This document shows positions 41,969 to 50,997 of a stretch of DNA of 64,000 bases, piece by piece. The DNA comes from Pseudophaeobacter sp965641885 (lineage in GTDB: Bacteria > Pseudomonadota > Alphaproteobacteria > Rhodobacterales > Rhodobacteraceae): assembly GCA_965641885.1 (NCBI GenBank), contig OZ282574.1, positions 930,001-994,000 of the forward strand, given 5' to 3'. The position numbers and the translations under genes were made by a program. How positions within the stretch are numbered: position 1 is the stretch's first letter; the number at the start of each line of letters is the position of its first letter. The notes under the pieces are model-generated. The model saw only the letters and a program-made list of their open reading frames with translations, did not search any database and was not told where the DNA came from.

Positions 41969-43522
41969 ATGGCACGCGAAACAGGCAGACGAGGCGGCGG
42001 GCGGGCCGGAGCTGCTGCACGACGTGGCAAGGCAGCTCTGCAGCAGATGCCCTGGTCCATTCCGGTCAATATTGATCGCCCCATAGAGCCGCTCTCGGCG
42101 GAAGGGGTTGCCGCCGTGCACGATGGTGCCATGCGCATTCTCGAAGAGATTGGCATCACCTTCCTCAATCCCGAAGCGCTGCAAATCCTCAAGGAGGCGG
42201 GGTGCCGGGTCGAGGGCGATCTGGTGCGGATGGATCGTGACTTTGTCATGGAGATGGTCGCCAAGGCGCCCAGCAGCTTTACGATCACGCCACGCAATCC
42301 GGACCGCGCCTTGCCGGTGGGGGGCAGCCATATCCTGTTTGGCAATGTCTCGTCACCGCCAAACTACTGGGATGTGGACCTCGGCAAGAAAGTCGCAGGA
42401 ACCCGCGAGCAATGCCGCAACCTGCTGAAACTCACCCAGTATTTCAACTGCATCCATTTCGCCGGCGGCTACCCGGTTGAGCCGGTGGATATTCATGCCT
42501 CGGTGCGCCATCTGGATGTGCTCTATGACAAGCTGACGCTCTGCGACAAGGTCATGCATGCCTACTCCCTGGGCAAAGAGCGGGTCGAAGACGTGATGGA
42601 GATGGTGCGCATTGCCGGCGGGCTGAGCGAGGCTGAATTTGAAGCCACGCCCCGGATGTATACCAATATCAACTCTACCTCGCCGCTGAAACATGACTTT
42701 CCAATGATTGACGGCTGCCTGCGGCTGGTACGGCGGGGGCAGGCGGTGGTGGTGACCCCCTTTACCCTGGCGGGGGCTATGGCACCGGTGACCATGGCGG
42801 GCGCTGTGGCGCAGTCGCTGGCCGAGGCGCTCTGCGCCATCGCTCTGTTTCAGTATGTGTGCCCTGGCGCGCCCTGCGCCATCGGCACCTTTACCTCGAA
42901 TGTGGACATGAAATCCGGAGCCCCCGCCTTTGGCACCCCTGAGTACATGCGAGCCACCCAGATGACCGGCCAAATGGCGCGGTTCTACGGGCTGCCTATG
43001 CGCTCTTCCGGGGTTTGCGCCGCCAATGTGCCCGATGGCCAGGCGATGTGGGAGACCTCTAATTCCTTGTGGGCGGCAGTGCAGTCGGGCACCAATATGG
43101 TGTATCATGCGGCGGGCTGGCTGGAGGGGGGGCTGATCGCAAGCCCGGAGAAATTCATCATGGACTGCGAGGTTCTGCAACAGATCCAACGCTACATGCA
43201 GCCCGAGATCTGCGCCACAGGCCCCGACGAGATTGCGCTGGATGCCATCCGCGAAGTTGGCAACGAGGGGCACTTCTTTGGTATCCAGCATACTCAGGAC
43301 CGCTATTCCACGGCCTTTTATCAACCTTTCCTGAGCGATTGGCGCAACTATGAGGCCTGGGAGGCCGCCGGTGCGGTCTGGACGCCGGAACGGGCCAACA
43401 AGATTTACAAGGATATTCTGGCCGAGTTTGAAGCGCCGCCAATGGACACAGCTGTTCATGATGAGCTGAAGGATTTTGTCGCACGGCGCAAATCAGAAGG
43501 GGGCGCGCCTACGGATTTCTAG
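41969..43522 (+). CDS. Trimethylamine methyltransferase (MttB)-family protein without pyrrolysine
   Basis: This 517-residue member of the MttB superfamily starts at ATG 41969 with GGGAGA upstream. The frame is open to the end with no amber codon, so it is the non-pyrrolysine type, such as the glycine-betaine methyltransferase branch. Family segments are IGITFLNPEALQILKEAGCRV, SSPPNYWDVDLGKKVAGT and VTPFTLAGAMAPVTMAGAVAQ. It should move a methyl group from a quaternary or tertiary amine to a corrinoid protein. No corrinoid protein or reductive activase gene is adjacent. The substrate is not shown. Confidence 0.9.
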   Translation: MARETGRRGGGRAGAAARRGKAALQQMPWSIPVNIDRPIEPLSAEGVAAVHDGAMRILEEIGITFLNPEALQILKEAGCRVEGDLVRMDRDFVMEMVAKAPSSFTITPRNPDRALPVGGSHILFGNVSSPPNYWDVDLGKKVAGTREQCRNLLKLTQYFNCIHFAGGYPVEPVDIHASVRHLDVLYDKLTLCDKVMHAYSLGKERVEDVMEMVRIAGGLSEAEFEATPRMYTNINSTSPLKHDFPMIDGCLRLVRRGQAVVVTPFTLAGAMAPVTMAGAVAQSLAEALCAIALFQYVCPGAPCAIGTFTSNVDMKSGAPAFGTPEYMRATQMTGQMARFYGLPMRSSGVCAANVPDGQAMWETSNSLWAAVQSGTNMVYHAAGWLEGGLIASPEKFIMDCEVLQQIQRYMQPEICATGPDEIALDAIREVGNEGHFFGIQHTQDRYSTAFYQPFLSDWRNYEAWEAAGAVWTPERANKIYKDILAEFEAPPMDTAVHDELKDFVARRKSEGGAPTDF

Positions 43523-44125
43523 GCGGCGGCATGCTCCTGTATACCTCTTCGCAAGTTTGAAGCGCCTGGACGCGCTAGCGGCCCTTAACCGGTCGCGGGC
43601 GTCTCGCGCAGGTTTTCCCTTGGCCTGGTGCAGATGTCGCTCGCAGGTTTCCTGAACGATACCAGCCAGTTTCAAAATGAGATTTGTTCCGGGGCGACCA
43701 CCGTTTAAGGAGGTTTCCTGACTGGGGGCGCGCCGGTAGCAGCCCTGAGATTGGCGGCCAAATAACCTGTGGTGTGGCTGCTGCGCTGGTGCTTTTCTGC
43801 TCTCAAAAGTGATTTCTTGTCACACTGGGGTCGTCAGTGTGTGGTTTTTCTTCCCCGTTTCCATTTGAGAGGCTATGTACGCTTTCAAAATGAGGCACCG
43901 ACTCGACTGGACATGGTAACGCTTGCCCGGCGCAGTTGCTGAGGTGCTTTTGTGGGTATCGTTTATTGCGTGTCATTGAGGTGCGGCCACTATTGGGCAA
44001 GGGCGCTGACACGCTGAGGTGGTTTGACAGAATTCGGAGCCGTAAACTCCGTCAAATTTTAGTTGTTGGGCGTATCTTAAGGATCCGGCCCCAAATATGT
44101 ACGTGGCGTAACAAGGGGCCAATTG
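43523..44125. other. 603-base gap without a convincing gene
   Basis: The stretch between the MttB and H-NOX genes holds no frame with good coding look. It includes a 12-base direct repeat, TTTCAAAATGAG, at 43670-43681 and 43883-43894, and a hairpin near 44023-44056. Short open frames (for example 43803-44012, minus) lack a ribosome binding site and family resemblance. A promoter for the H-NOX operon must lie in it. Confidence 0.5.
44023..44056. other. Bulged hairpin upstream of the H-NOX operon
   Basis: CGGAG (44035-44039) and CTCCG (44047-44051) form a stem around a 7-base loop. Outer arms TTTGA and TCAAA (44023-44027 and 44052-44056) can extend it past a 7-base bulge, and ATTTTAG follows. 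It stands 70 bases before the H-NOX start and may be an attenuator or a terminator of an unseen transcript. Confidence 0.4.
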
Positions 44126-44713
44126 ATGCACGGTCTGATCAACAGAGCTATCCAGGCCTTCGTCGTCAGTACCTACGGGGAAGAGCGGTGGGTCGACATT
44201 ATGGATACTGCGGATCTTGGCTTTGATCAGTTCGAGGCCATGTTGATCTATACGGATGAGCAATCCGACAAAATGCTCAAAGCAATGGAGCGCGTGCTCG
44301 AGCGCCCACTGCCGGAGATTTTAGAAGACACGGGGACGTTTTTGGTCTCCAACCCTCAGGTTGAGGCCCTGCGCCGGCTGCTGCGTTTTGGGGGCGTCAA
44401 CTACGTAGAGTTCTTGCATTCTCTTGATGATCTGTCGGACCGGGCGAGACTGGCGGTAGCCGATCTGCATTTGCCGCCGCTGGAATTGGTCGAGAATTCC
44501 CCAGGTCAGTTTGATTTGATCTGCCAGCCGGGACTGCCCGGCTATGCCTATGTTATGATGGGAGTTTTGCGCGCAATGGCAGACGATTACGGCGATCTGG
44601 TTATTCTGGAGCATCGCGGAGTGCAAGACGGCGCAGAGGTGATCTCGATCACTCTGGTCGAGACTGATTTTGCCGAGGGGCGGACCTTTGACCTAGGGGC
44701 GCATACCTTATGA
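44126..44713 (+). CDS. H-NOX-fold protein lacking canonical haem ligands
   Basis: This 195-residue protein matches the haem-NO-binding (HNOB/H-NOX) fold: MHGLINRAIQAFVVSTYGEERW at the start, and the FLHSLDDLSDR and MMGVLRAMADDYGD helices later. Aligned by eye with soluble guanylate cyclase beta and the Thermoanaerobacter H-NOX, the proximal haem histidine is S104 (FLHSLDDLS for FLQNLDALH). The YxSxR haem-propionate motif is replaced by CxPxL (residues 133-137). A normal haem pocket is thus unlikely. It overlaps the diguanylate cyclase start by four bases, the usual H-NOX partner. Confidence 0.85.
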   Translation: MHGLINRAIQAFVVSTYGEERWVDIMDTADLGFDQFEAMLIYTDEQSDKMLKAMERVLERPLPEILEDTGTFLVSNPQVEALRRLLRFGGVNYVEFLHSLDDLSDRARLAVADLHLPPLELVENSPGQFDLICQPGLPGYAYVMMGVLRAMADDYGDLVILEHRGVQDGAEVISITLVETDFAEGRTFDLGAHTL

Positions 44714-45738
44714 CCAACATGAATGCTGATGAGCTGACCACGATTGCGGATAGCCTTTGCCCGATGCATGCTGTGATTAATGCCTCGGGGCGACTGATCA
44801 GTGTTGGGCCTACGCTCAAAAAGCTGCGTCCGGGTTTCCAGTGGGAGGGCAAAAGGTTTTTCCGTGTCTTTGATCTGTCGCGTCCACGTTGGGTCCGCTC
44901 TATGGATGATTTGTTGCAAACCGCTGGCGCCAAGCTCCATTTGCAGTTCCGTGACACACCGCAGACCAGCCTGAAAGGGGTGCTTGTGCCTCTGCCAGAG
45001 GGTCGAGGGGCGTTGATCAACCTCTCGTTTGGGATTTCGGTCCTTGAGGCAGTGCGCGACTATGATCTGACCAGTGCCGATTTTTCCCCCACCGACCTTA
45101 CCATTGAAATGCTCTACCTGGTTGAGGCCAAATCCGCCGCCATGGAGGCGTCACGCCAGTTGAACCTGCGTTTGCAAGGCGCAATGATCGCGGCAGAGGA
45201 GCAGGCTTTTACGGATACTTTGACGGGGCTCAAGAACCGCCGTGCTATGGATCATATTCTGAAGCGCCTGATTGGCACTGGCACTGATTTTGCCCTCATG
45301 CATGTCGATCTCGATTTCTTTAAAGAGGTGAACGACACCCTTGGGCATGCCGCGGGCGATGCGGTCTTGCAGAATGTTGCCAAGGTGATGGTCGATTGCA
45401 CCCGACAGACAGATACGGTGGCCCGCATTGGCGGCGACGAGTTTGTGATCCTGTTTGAGGGCGTCAACGAACCCAAGATCCTTGAGGCTCTGGCCAAACG
45501 CCTCATTTCTCAACTGCAGGAACCGGTCCCCTATGGCGGCAGGGTTTGCAAGGTTTCGGCCAGTGCAGGAACCGCATTGTCGGTGTGGAATGACACGCCG
45601 TTTGAAGCGGCAGAAATCCTGCATCAAGCGGATCTGGCACTCTATGCGGCAAAACGAGCCGGCCGATCCCAGCACTGTTTTTACGAACAGGGGATGCAAA
45701 AGGACGAGCCACAGCCGACGCCAACAGGCGTGTCCTGA
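44710..45738 (+). CDS. Diguanylate cyclase with H-NOX-associated (HNOBA) domain
   Basis: This 342-residue protein has an N-terminal H-NOX-associated PAS-like domain ending in the linker LTIEMLYLVEAKSAAMEASR, which forms a coiled coil. A GGDEF domain follows, with the active site GGDEF at 241-245 and I-site R232-Q-T-D235, so c-di-GMP synthesis with feedback inhibition is expected. The ATG overlaps the H-NOX stop (ATGA). The pair should form a sensor complex that sets c-di-GMP; the signal is open, because the H-NOX lacks its haem ligand. Confidence 0.92.
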   Translation: MTNMNADELTTIADSLCPMHAVINASGRLISVGPTLKKLRPGFQWEGKRFFRVFDLSRPRWVRSMDDLLQTAGAKLHLQFRDTPQTSLKGVLVPLPEGRGALINLSFGISVLEAVRDYDLTSADFSPTDLTIEMLYLVEAKSAAMEASRQLNLRLQGAMIAAEEQAFTDTLTGLKNRRAMDHILKRLIGTGTDFALMHVDLDFFKEVNDTLGHAAGDAVLQNVAKVMVDCTRQTDTVARIGGDEFVILFEGVNEPKILEALAKRLISQLQEPVPYGGRVCKVSASAGTALSVWNDTPFEAAEILHQADLALYAAKRAGRSQHCFYEQGMQKDEPQPTPTGVS

Positions 45739-45777
45739 GGCATGTAAAACGGCCGAGCATGGGGCCCCGGAGCAGGC

Positions 45778-45824
45778 CACAGGGCAGGCCAGATCACAGG
45801 GCAGGCCAGATCACAGGGCAGGCC
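45778..45824. repeat. 17-bp tandem repeat, about 2.8 copies
   Basis: AGATCACAGGGCAGGCC is found at 45791-45807 and 45808-45824, and a partial copy (CACAGGGCAGGCC) precedes them at 45778-45790. It lies in the 316-base gap between the diguanylate cyclase and the first tRNA-Glu gene. In the same gap an 18-base-spaced pair (CCTAGGTGGCAATCAT and CCTAGGTGTCACTCAT) lies at 45997-46030. No gene or clear terminator is seen. Confidence 0.8.
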
Positions 45825-46054
45825 GGTGCAATGCTTGTTGCAGTACAGCATTTTTGGATTTGAACACTGATTGATTAGCTGACTAACTGACTGCTGGCGG
45901 ATTGACTGGCAGCCGTTCTAACAGTCTGTCTAAATCGGAGCGGGCCAAAAAGGTCAGAGCATTGCTGCGATCTCACCAATACTCATGACCAAAATGCCTA
46001 GGTGGCAATCATAGCCTAGGTGTCACTCATAACGGTGATCTGAGGAGGTGGAAG

Positions 46055-46129
46055 TGGCAGCCCGTAGGGGAGTCGAACCCCTCTTTTCAGGTTGAAAACC
46101 TGACGTCCTAACCGATAGACGAACGGGCC
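46055..46129 (-). tRNA. tRNA-Glu (TTC)
   Basis: A 75-base tRNA on the minus strand folds with acceptor GGCCCGT/ACGGGCT, anticodon stem TCAGG/CCTGA around the loop TTTTCAA (anticodon TTC, glutamate), and T-arm GAGGGGTTCGACTCCCCT. The CCA end is encoded. It is identical to the copy at 46306-46380. Confidence 0.96.
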
Positions 46130-46305
46130 ACTATTTGTTTGGCTGTATTACTTAGTCAGAGGCCGCTACGCAAGAGGCTAATTTGCAAAAATCCACGGTT
46201 TTTCGCGAGACGTTAAGTGTCTGAACAAAAGTGAAATATTTCGTCTTCAAATCTAGCGCAGAGGCGACGCCTGCGCGATTGAGCGATAGGTGTGAAGGAG
46301 AACAG

Positions 46306-46380
46306 TGGCAGCCCGTAGGGGAGTCGAACCCCTCTTTTCAGGTTGAAAACCTGACGTCCTAACCGATAGACGAACGGGCC
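46306..46380 (-). tRNA. tRNA-Glu (TTC), second copy
   Basis: This is a second 75-base gene with the same sequence as the copy at 46055, including the encoded CCA. The flanks differ beyond a few bases. The two genes are 176 bases apart and downstream of recJ on the same strand. Confidence 0.96.
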
Positions 46381-46499
46381 ACTTGCTGTGGAGCGGTGTT
46401 TAGTTTCTCCCGGCCAAAGCCGCAAGGTAAAAAGGCCCTCTCAGTGATATTTTTTGCACCATATCGATTTCCCCTCTATTTCAAAGGGGTTAAAGGTGT

Positions 46500-48245
46500 T
46501 CAGCTGGATGCAGCAGCGTCTTCCAGTCGCAATTGTGGGCTCTGTCGGCCTCCCCAGGTGTTGATTTCCAGCCGACCTGCAAAATGGAATCGCGCGCCAC
46601 CATGCTCCAGCAGACGTGGCCCCAGTGCTGTGTCAAAAGCGCCAAAGCAGATGGCCTCCAGACTGCCGCCCATCCCGTCGGTCAGCGAAAGCTTCAGATG
46701 GGTCTCTCCGATACGTTTGGCAAAACGCACGGCCAAATCGGGAAAGGCATAGCGCGGCGCTGCTGCTCCGGCACCAAAGGGGCCCGCTTGTTCGATTTGT
46801 TCGATCAGATCAACAGAGGCCGCGCCCGGCATGAGCATGCCGTCCAGTTTCAAATCGGACGGGCCAAGATCCCCGGCACCCTGTTTGGCCAACAGCTCGC
46901 TAAGGCGCTGCATCGCTGCCTCCAGCTTGTCTTCGGCAAGGGTGAGGCCCGCGGCCATCTTGTGGCCGCCGCCCTTGATAAAGAACCCCTCGGCGGTGGT
47001 GCGCTGAATGGCGGCGCCAAGATCAATGCCCGTGACGGAACGGCCAGAGCCCTTGCCCTCGCCATTGTGCAACCCGATGACCACGGCGGGGCGCCCGGCG
47101 GCTTCTTTCAGGCGCGAGGCGACAATGCCAACGACACCGGGGTGCCAGCCTTCGCCTGCGGCCCAGACCAGCGGTACGTCAAAACCACGGGCCTCGGCCT
47201 GCTCCATCGCGGCGGCCCGCACGGCGTTTTCAATGTCTCGGCGTTCGGTGTTGAGCTGATCCAGACGTTCGGCCAAAGCGGCGGCCTCATGTGGATTGTC
47301 CGTCGCCAGCAGGCGTGCGCCGAGATCCGCCTTGCCGATGCGCCCGCCGGCATTGACACGCGGTCCCAGCAGAAACCCCAGGTGATATGTCGAGGGGGCG
47401 GCATCCATGCGCGAGACATCCGCCAGCGCCACCAGACCGGGGCGCTGACGGGCGCCCAGAACCTTGAGCCCCTGCCGGACAAGCGCGCGGTTGGCACCAA
47501 TCAGCGGAGCCACATCCGCCACTGTGGCCAGTGCCACCAGATCCAGCAGGCTGAGCAAATCGGGGCCCGTCCCCAGGCCTTTTTCACGGGCCTGACGGCG
47601 GGTTTCGACCAGCATCAAAAACACCACGCCGGCCGCGCAGAAATAGCCCAGATCGCCGTCTTCGTCCTGACGGTTGGGGTTCACCACCGCGACGCAGTCG
47701 GGCAGGGTTTCACCGCCCAGGTGGTGGTCCAGCACCACCACATCGGCGCCTTTTGCGGCCGCAATCGGCCCATGCGAGAGGGTGCCGCAATCGACGCAGA
47801 TGATCAGGTCGTGATCGCGCGCCAGCGCTGACATGGCCTCGTCGTTGGGGCCATAGCCCTCGTCGATACGATCGGGAATATAGAGCGTCGCCTGCTGCCC
47901 CATGGCACGCAGCCAGACCATCAGCAGCGCAGCAGAGCTGCCGCCATCCACGTCGTAGTCGGCAAAGATGGCAATGCGCTCGCGTTTCTCCACCGCGTGC
48001 AGAAACCGGGTGGCGGCCACTTCCATATCTTTCAGGCGGCGCGGGTCGGGCAGCAGCTCTTTGAGTTGCGGCGTGAGAAACCCCTTGGCCTCATGGGCGG
48101 GCACACCGCGCCGGGCCAGCACCTGACACAGGGGCGCGGGCAGGCCGGTCTGTTGCTGCATATGTTCGGCGGCGCGCTCAAGGTCGATACCAAGGCCAAG
48201 CCAGCGGCGTCCTGTCAGTGAATTCTCAACCCCAAGAAAGCTCAT
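46500..48245 (-). CDS. recJ: Single-stranded-DNA exonuclease RecJ
   Basis: RecJ digests single-stranded DNA 5' to 3' in recombination and mismatch repair. The 581-residue protein has the DHH-superfamily motifs: DYDVDGGSSAALL near residue 95, ICVDCGT, VVLDHHLGGE, VNPNRQDEDG, and the DHHA1 motif GGHKMAAGLTL near residue 450. The start ATG 48245 opens the conserved FLGVENSLTGRRW. It is followed by the tRNA-Glu pair. Confidence 0.95.
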   Translation of the reverse strand: MSFLGVENSLTGRRWLGLGIDLERAAEHMQQQTGLPAPLCQVLARRGVPAHEAKGFLTPQLKELLPDPRRLKDMEVAATRFLHAVEKRERIAIFADYDVDGGSSAALLMVWLRAMGQQATLYIPDRIDEGYGPNDEAMSALARDHDLIICVDCGTLSHGPIAAAKGADVVVLDHHLGGETLPDCVAVVNPNRQDEDGDLGYFCAAGVVFLMLVETRRQAREKGLGTGPDLLSLLDLVALATVADVAPLIGANRALVRQGLKVLGARQRPGLVALADVSRMDAAPSTYHLGFLLGPRVNAGGRIGKADLGARLLATDNPHEAAALAERLDQLNTERRDIENAVRAAAMEQAEARGFDVPLVWAAGEGWHPGVVGIVASRLKEAAGRPAVVIGLHNGEGKGSGRSVTGIDLGAAIQRTTAEGFFIKGGGHKMAAGLTLAEDKLEAAMQRLSELLAKQGAGDLGPSDLKLDGMLMPGAASVDLIEQIEQAGPFGAGAAAPRYAFPDLAVRFAKRIGETHLKLSLTDGMGGSLEAICFGAFDTALGPRLLEHGGARFHFAGRLEINTWGGRQSPQLRLEDAAASS

Positions 48246-48268
48246 CGCTGTTCCCTCTGTTATTTGTC

Positions 48269-48302
48269 AAAAAGGCCGAACCCCGATGGATCCGGCCCTT
48301 TG
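48269..48302 (-). terminator. Intrinsic terminator after glpX
   Basis: A stem of GGCCG and CGGCC (48274-48278 and 48293-48297) is followed on the minus strand by TTTTT. It lies 107 bases downstream of the glpX stop and just upstream of recJ. Confidence 0.75.
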
Positions 48303-48403
48303 AAAAATGTCGTGCCTGGCCGTGCTGCCTGCTGGCCTGCCTGATAGATGACCTGCCAACTGACCTGTCAACTAGGCCTATCAGCCAACCCAGCGGCTGT
48401 TAT

Positions 48404-49402
48404 TTACGCTTCGAGCGCGTCAACCGGCGTGCGGTAGGACATGCGGCGGACAGATCCGGTTTTGGAGCGCATCAGCAGTGTGGTGGTCTCAACCCAGCCG
48501 GGCTGGCGCTTGATCTCGGGCAGGAGGGAGCCACCCGTGACACCGGTCGCAGCAAAGATCACGTCCTGGGTCACCATCTCGTCGCGGGTATAGATGCGGT
48601 CGAGATCGGTGATGCCGGCCTTGGCGGCGCGGCCCTTTTCGTCATCGTTGCGGAACAACAGGCGGCCAAAGATCTGACCTCCCATGCATTTCAATGCGGC
48701 GGCGGCCAGAACGCCCTCGGGCGCGCCGCCCTGACCCATATACATGTCGATACCGGTGGTGGCGGATTCGGCGCAATGCATGACGCCAGCCACGTCACCA
48801 TCGGTGATCAGGCGGATCGCAGCACCGGTTTCGCGCACTTCAGTGATCATGGCCTCGTGGCGGGGGCGCTCAAGAATGCAGACGGTGATGTCGCTAGGCG
48901 CACAGCCCTTGGCGGCAGCCAGCGCCTCAACGCGGGCGCGCGGCGACATATCCAGCGAAACAACGCCCTCGGGGTAGCCAGGGCCAACGGCCAGCTTGTC
49001 CATATAGGTGTCGGGGGCATGCAGCATTGAGCCGCGCGGCCCCATGGCGATAACGGTCAGCGCGTTGGGCATGTCCTTTGCGGTCAGCGTGGTGCCTTCC
49101 AGCGGGTCCAGCGCGATATCAACGCCGGGGCCTTTGCCGGTGCCGACTTCTTCGCCAATGAAAAGCATCGGCGCTTCGTCGCGCTCACCTTCGCCGATCA
49201 CCACGACACCTTTGATGTCGAGCAGGTTCAGCTGTTCGCGCATGGCGTTGACGGCTGCCTGGTCGGCGGCTTTTTCGTCGCCACGGCCAATCAGCGAGGC
49301 AGAGGCCAGCGCGGCCTGTTCGGCAACACGGGCGAGGCCGAGGGACAACATGCGATCATGGAAGGGGGCGTCTTTGGCGACGTCGGGGGTGGTCGAGGTC
49401 AT
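48404..49402 (-). CDS. glpX: Class II fructose-1,6-bisphosphatase GlpX
   Basis: GlpX dephosphorylates fructose 1,6-bisphosphate for gluconeogenesis. The 332-residue protein has the class II signatures: VVIGEGERDEAPML with metal-binding acidic residues, DIALDPLEGTTLTAKDMPNAL, and YMGQGGAPEGVLAAAALK. The length is normal. It lies 157 bases after hom on the same strand; the order hom-glpX-recJ is common in Rhodobacterales. It has its own terminator. Confidence 0.96.
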   Translation of the reverse strand: MTSTTPDVAKDAPFHDRMLSLGLARVAEQAALASASLIGRGDEKAADQAAVNAMREQLNLLDIKGVVVIGEGERDEAPMLFIGEEVGTGKGPGVDIALDPLEGTTLTAKDMPNALTVIAMGPRGSMLHAPDTYMDKLAVGPGYPEGVVSLDMSPRARVEALAAAKGCAPSDITVCILERPRHEAMITEVRETGAAIRLITDGDVAGVMHCAESATTGIDMYMGQGGAPEGVLAAAALKCMGGQIFGRLLFRNDDEKGRAAKAGITDLDRIYTRDEMVTQDVIFAATGVTGGSLLPEIKRQPGWVETTTLLMRSKTGSVRRMSYRTPVDALEA

Positions 49403-49559
49403 ACTAAATATCCTGTTTCAATCCGTACGGGCTGCCTGTCGCATAGCCTTTTGCAGGGGCGGCGGGCAAGGGATGATAGCTTTCGCTTGGGCGGTTAAGG
49501 TGCGCGCTGTGCTCTGAAGGGAGCAGATTTGCGCGCCTTTATTCGGTTTTGATCTGGTT

Positions 49560-50846
49560 TTACAGCTCTTCAATGCGCAGCGCGACCGGATCGCCAGCCA
49601 CGACACCGGTTTTTGCCAGGGCCTCGGTGGCAGCGTCCAGCATGGCAGAGGTGCATTTATGGGTGACGATCAGCACCGGAGCCGTGGGCTCGGAATGGCC
49701 GTACTGGCGCATCCGGTCAATCGAGACACCGGCATCGCCAAGCGCTGCGGCCACTTTTGCAAGGGCTCCGGGTTTGTCCTGCAGCGCCAGACGCAGATAG
49801 TAGGGGGCTGGCAGGCCGGTCTGGGCGGCAGGGATCTCTTGCAGCGTGGTTGCCGGTTGCCCAAAGGTGGCAATACGCAAGCCCCGTGCCAGATCGCAGA
49901 TGTCGCCAAGCACCGCACTGGCCGTTGGTCCTTCGCCAGCACCGGGGCCCCGCAGCACCACTTGCTCTACCGCGTCGCCTTCGATCACCACCATATTGGT
50001 GCCGCCTTCCAGCTGTCCCAGCGGTGAGCTTGCTGGCACCAGACAGGGGGTCATGCGCTGCTCCAAGCCGCGGCCGGTGCGCTGCGCCACGCCAAGAAGT
50101 TTAATGCGGTAGCCCATATCGGCGGCGTGGCGGATGTCATCAATGGCAATGCGTTGGATGCCCTGCAGCACCACGTCGTCAAAGGCGGGTTTGCAGCCAA
50201 AGGCGATTGAGGACAGCAGAGCCAGCTTGTGCCCGGCATCAATGCCGCCGACGTCCAGATTGGGATCGGCCTCAAGATAGCCAAGGCGGCCGCATTCATC
50301 GAACAGGGTGTTGTAGCCGTCGCCAGTGGCTTCCATCCGGGTGAGGATATAGTTGCAGGTGCCGTTCATCACGCCCATGATCCGACTGATCTGGTTGCCG
50401 GCCAGCCCTTCGGTGAGGGCTTTGACAACCGGGATGCCACCGGCAACGGCGGCTTCAAAACGGATCACTTGTCCGGCGGCCTCGGCCTGTTCAGCCAGAG
50501 CCTGGCCGTGGATAGCCAGCAGCGCCTTGTTGGCGGTGACGACATCCTTACCAGAGGCCAGAGCCGCCTCGGTGGCCTCTTTGGCAGCACCTTCATGGCC
50601 GCCCATCAGTTCGACAAAAACATCGACATCATCGCGTTTGGCCAGAGCAACCGGATCGCTCTCCCAGGCATAGCCCGTGACGGACACACCACGGTCCTTG
50701 TTTGCGTCGCGGGCCGAGACTGCGGTGATGACCACCGGGCGACCGGTCCGCATCTCCAGCATTTCAGCCTGGCGACGGACGATTTTGACAACCCCCACGC
50801 CAACCGTGCCCAAACCTGCAATCCCAAGACGAAGCGGTTTTGTCAT
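49560..50846 (-). CDS. hom: Homoserine dehydrogenase
   Basis: This 428-residue NAD(P)-dependent enzyme reduces aspartate semialdehyde to homoserine for threonine and methionine synthesis. It has the Rossmann motif GIAGLGTVGVGVV (residues 8-20), the catalytic region GVMNGTCNYILTRM, and EADPNLDVGGIDAGHKLALLSSIAFG. A C-terminal ACT domain (KPGALAKVAAALGDAGVSIDRMRQYG) probably gives feedback control by threonine. The upstream leader has a CCCGC/GCGGG hairpin (50883-50896). Confidence 0.96.
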   Translation of the reverse strand: MTKPLRLGIAGLGTVGVGVVKIVRRQAEMLEMRTGRPVVITAVSARDANKDRGVSVTGYAWESDPVALAKRDDVDVFVELMGGHEGAAKEATEAALASGKDVVTANKALLAIHGQALAEQAEAAGQVIRFEAAVAGGIPVVKALTEGLAGNQISRIMGVMNGTCNYILTRMEATGDGYNTLFDECGRLGYLEADPNLDVGGIDAGHKLALLSSIAFGCKPAFDDVVLQGIQRIAIDDIRHAADMGYRIKLLGVAQRTGRGLEQRMTPCLVPASSPLGQLEGGTNMVVIEGDAVEQVVLRGPGAGEGPTASAVLGDICDLARGLRIATFGQPATTLQEIPAAQTGLPAPYYLRLALQDKPGALAKVAAALGDAGVSIDRMRQYGHSEPTAPVLIVTHKCTSAMLDAATEALAKTGVVAGDPVALRIEEL

Positions 50847-50997
50847 AGCCGGAGATCCTTATTTTGTATCCATCAGTGTTTCCCCGCCTTAGCGGGTTCA
50901 GGGAAAGGGTGCAACGGCGCTGGCAGCGCGCGTGGGATTTTGCCCTGAAATACCCGAATCTGCGTGCCCTGATCTTTGCGAGCTGCCGCGTCTTTGC

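Noticed and set aside
41969..43522. Possible pyrrolysine (amber) codon in the MttB gene
   Set aside because: The 517-codon frame contains no in-frame TAG, so it is the non-pyrrolysine type.
43803..44012. A 69-residue minus-strand open frame in the large gap
   Set aside because: It has no ribosome binding site and no resemblance; it is probably chance.
45778..45824. Short tandem repeats considered as a CRISPR array
   Set aside because: The units are 17 bases with no spacers and no cas genes nearby.
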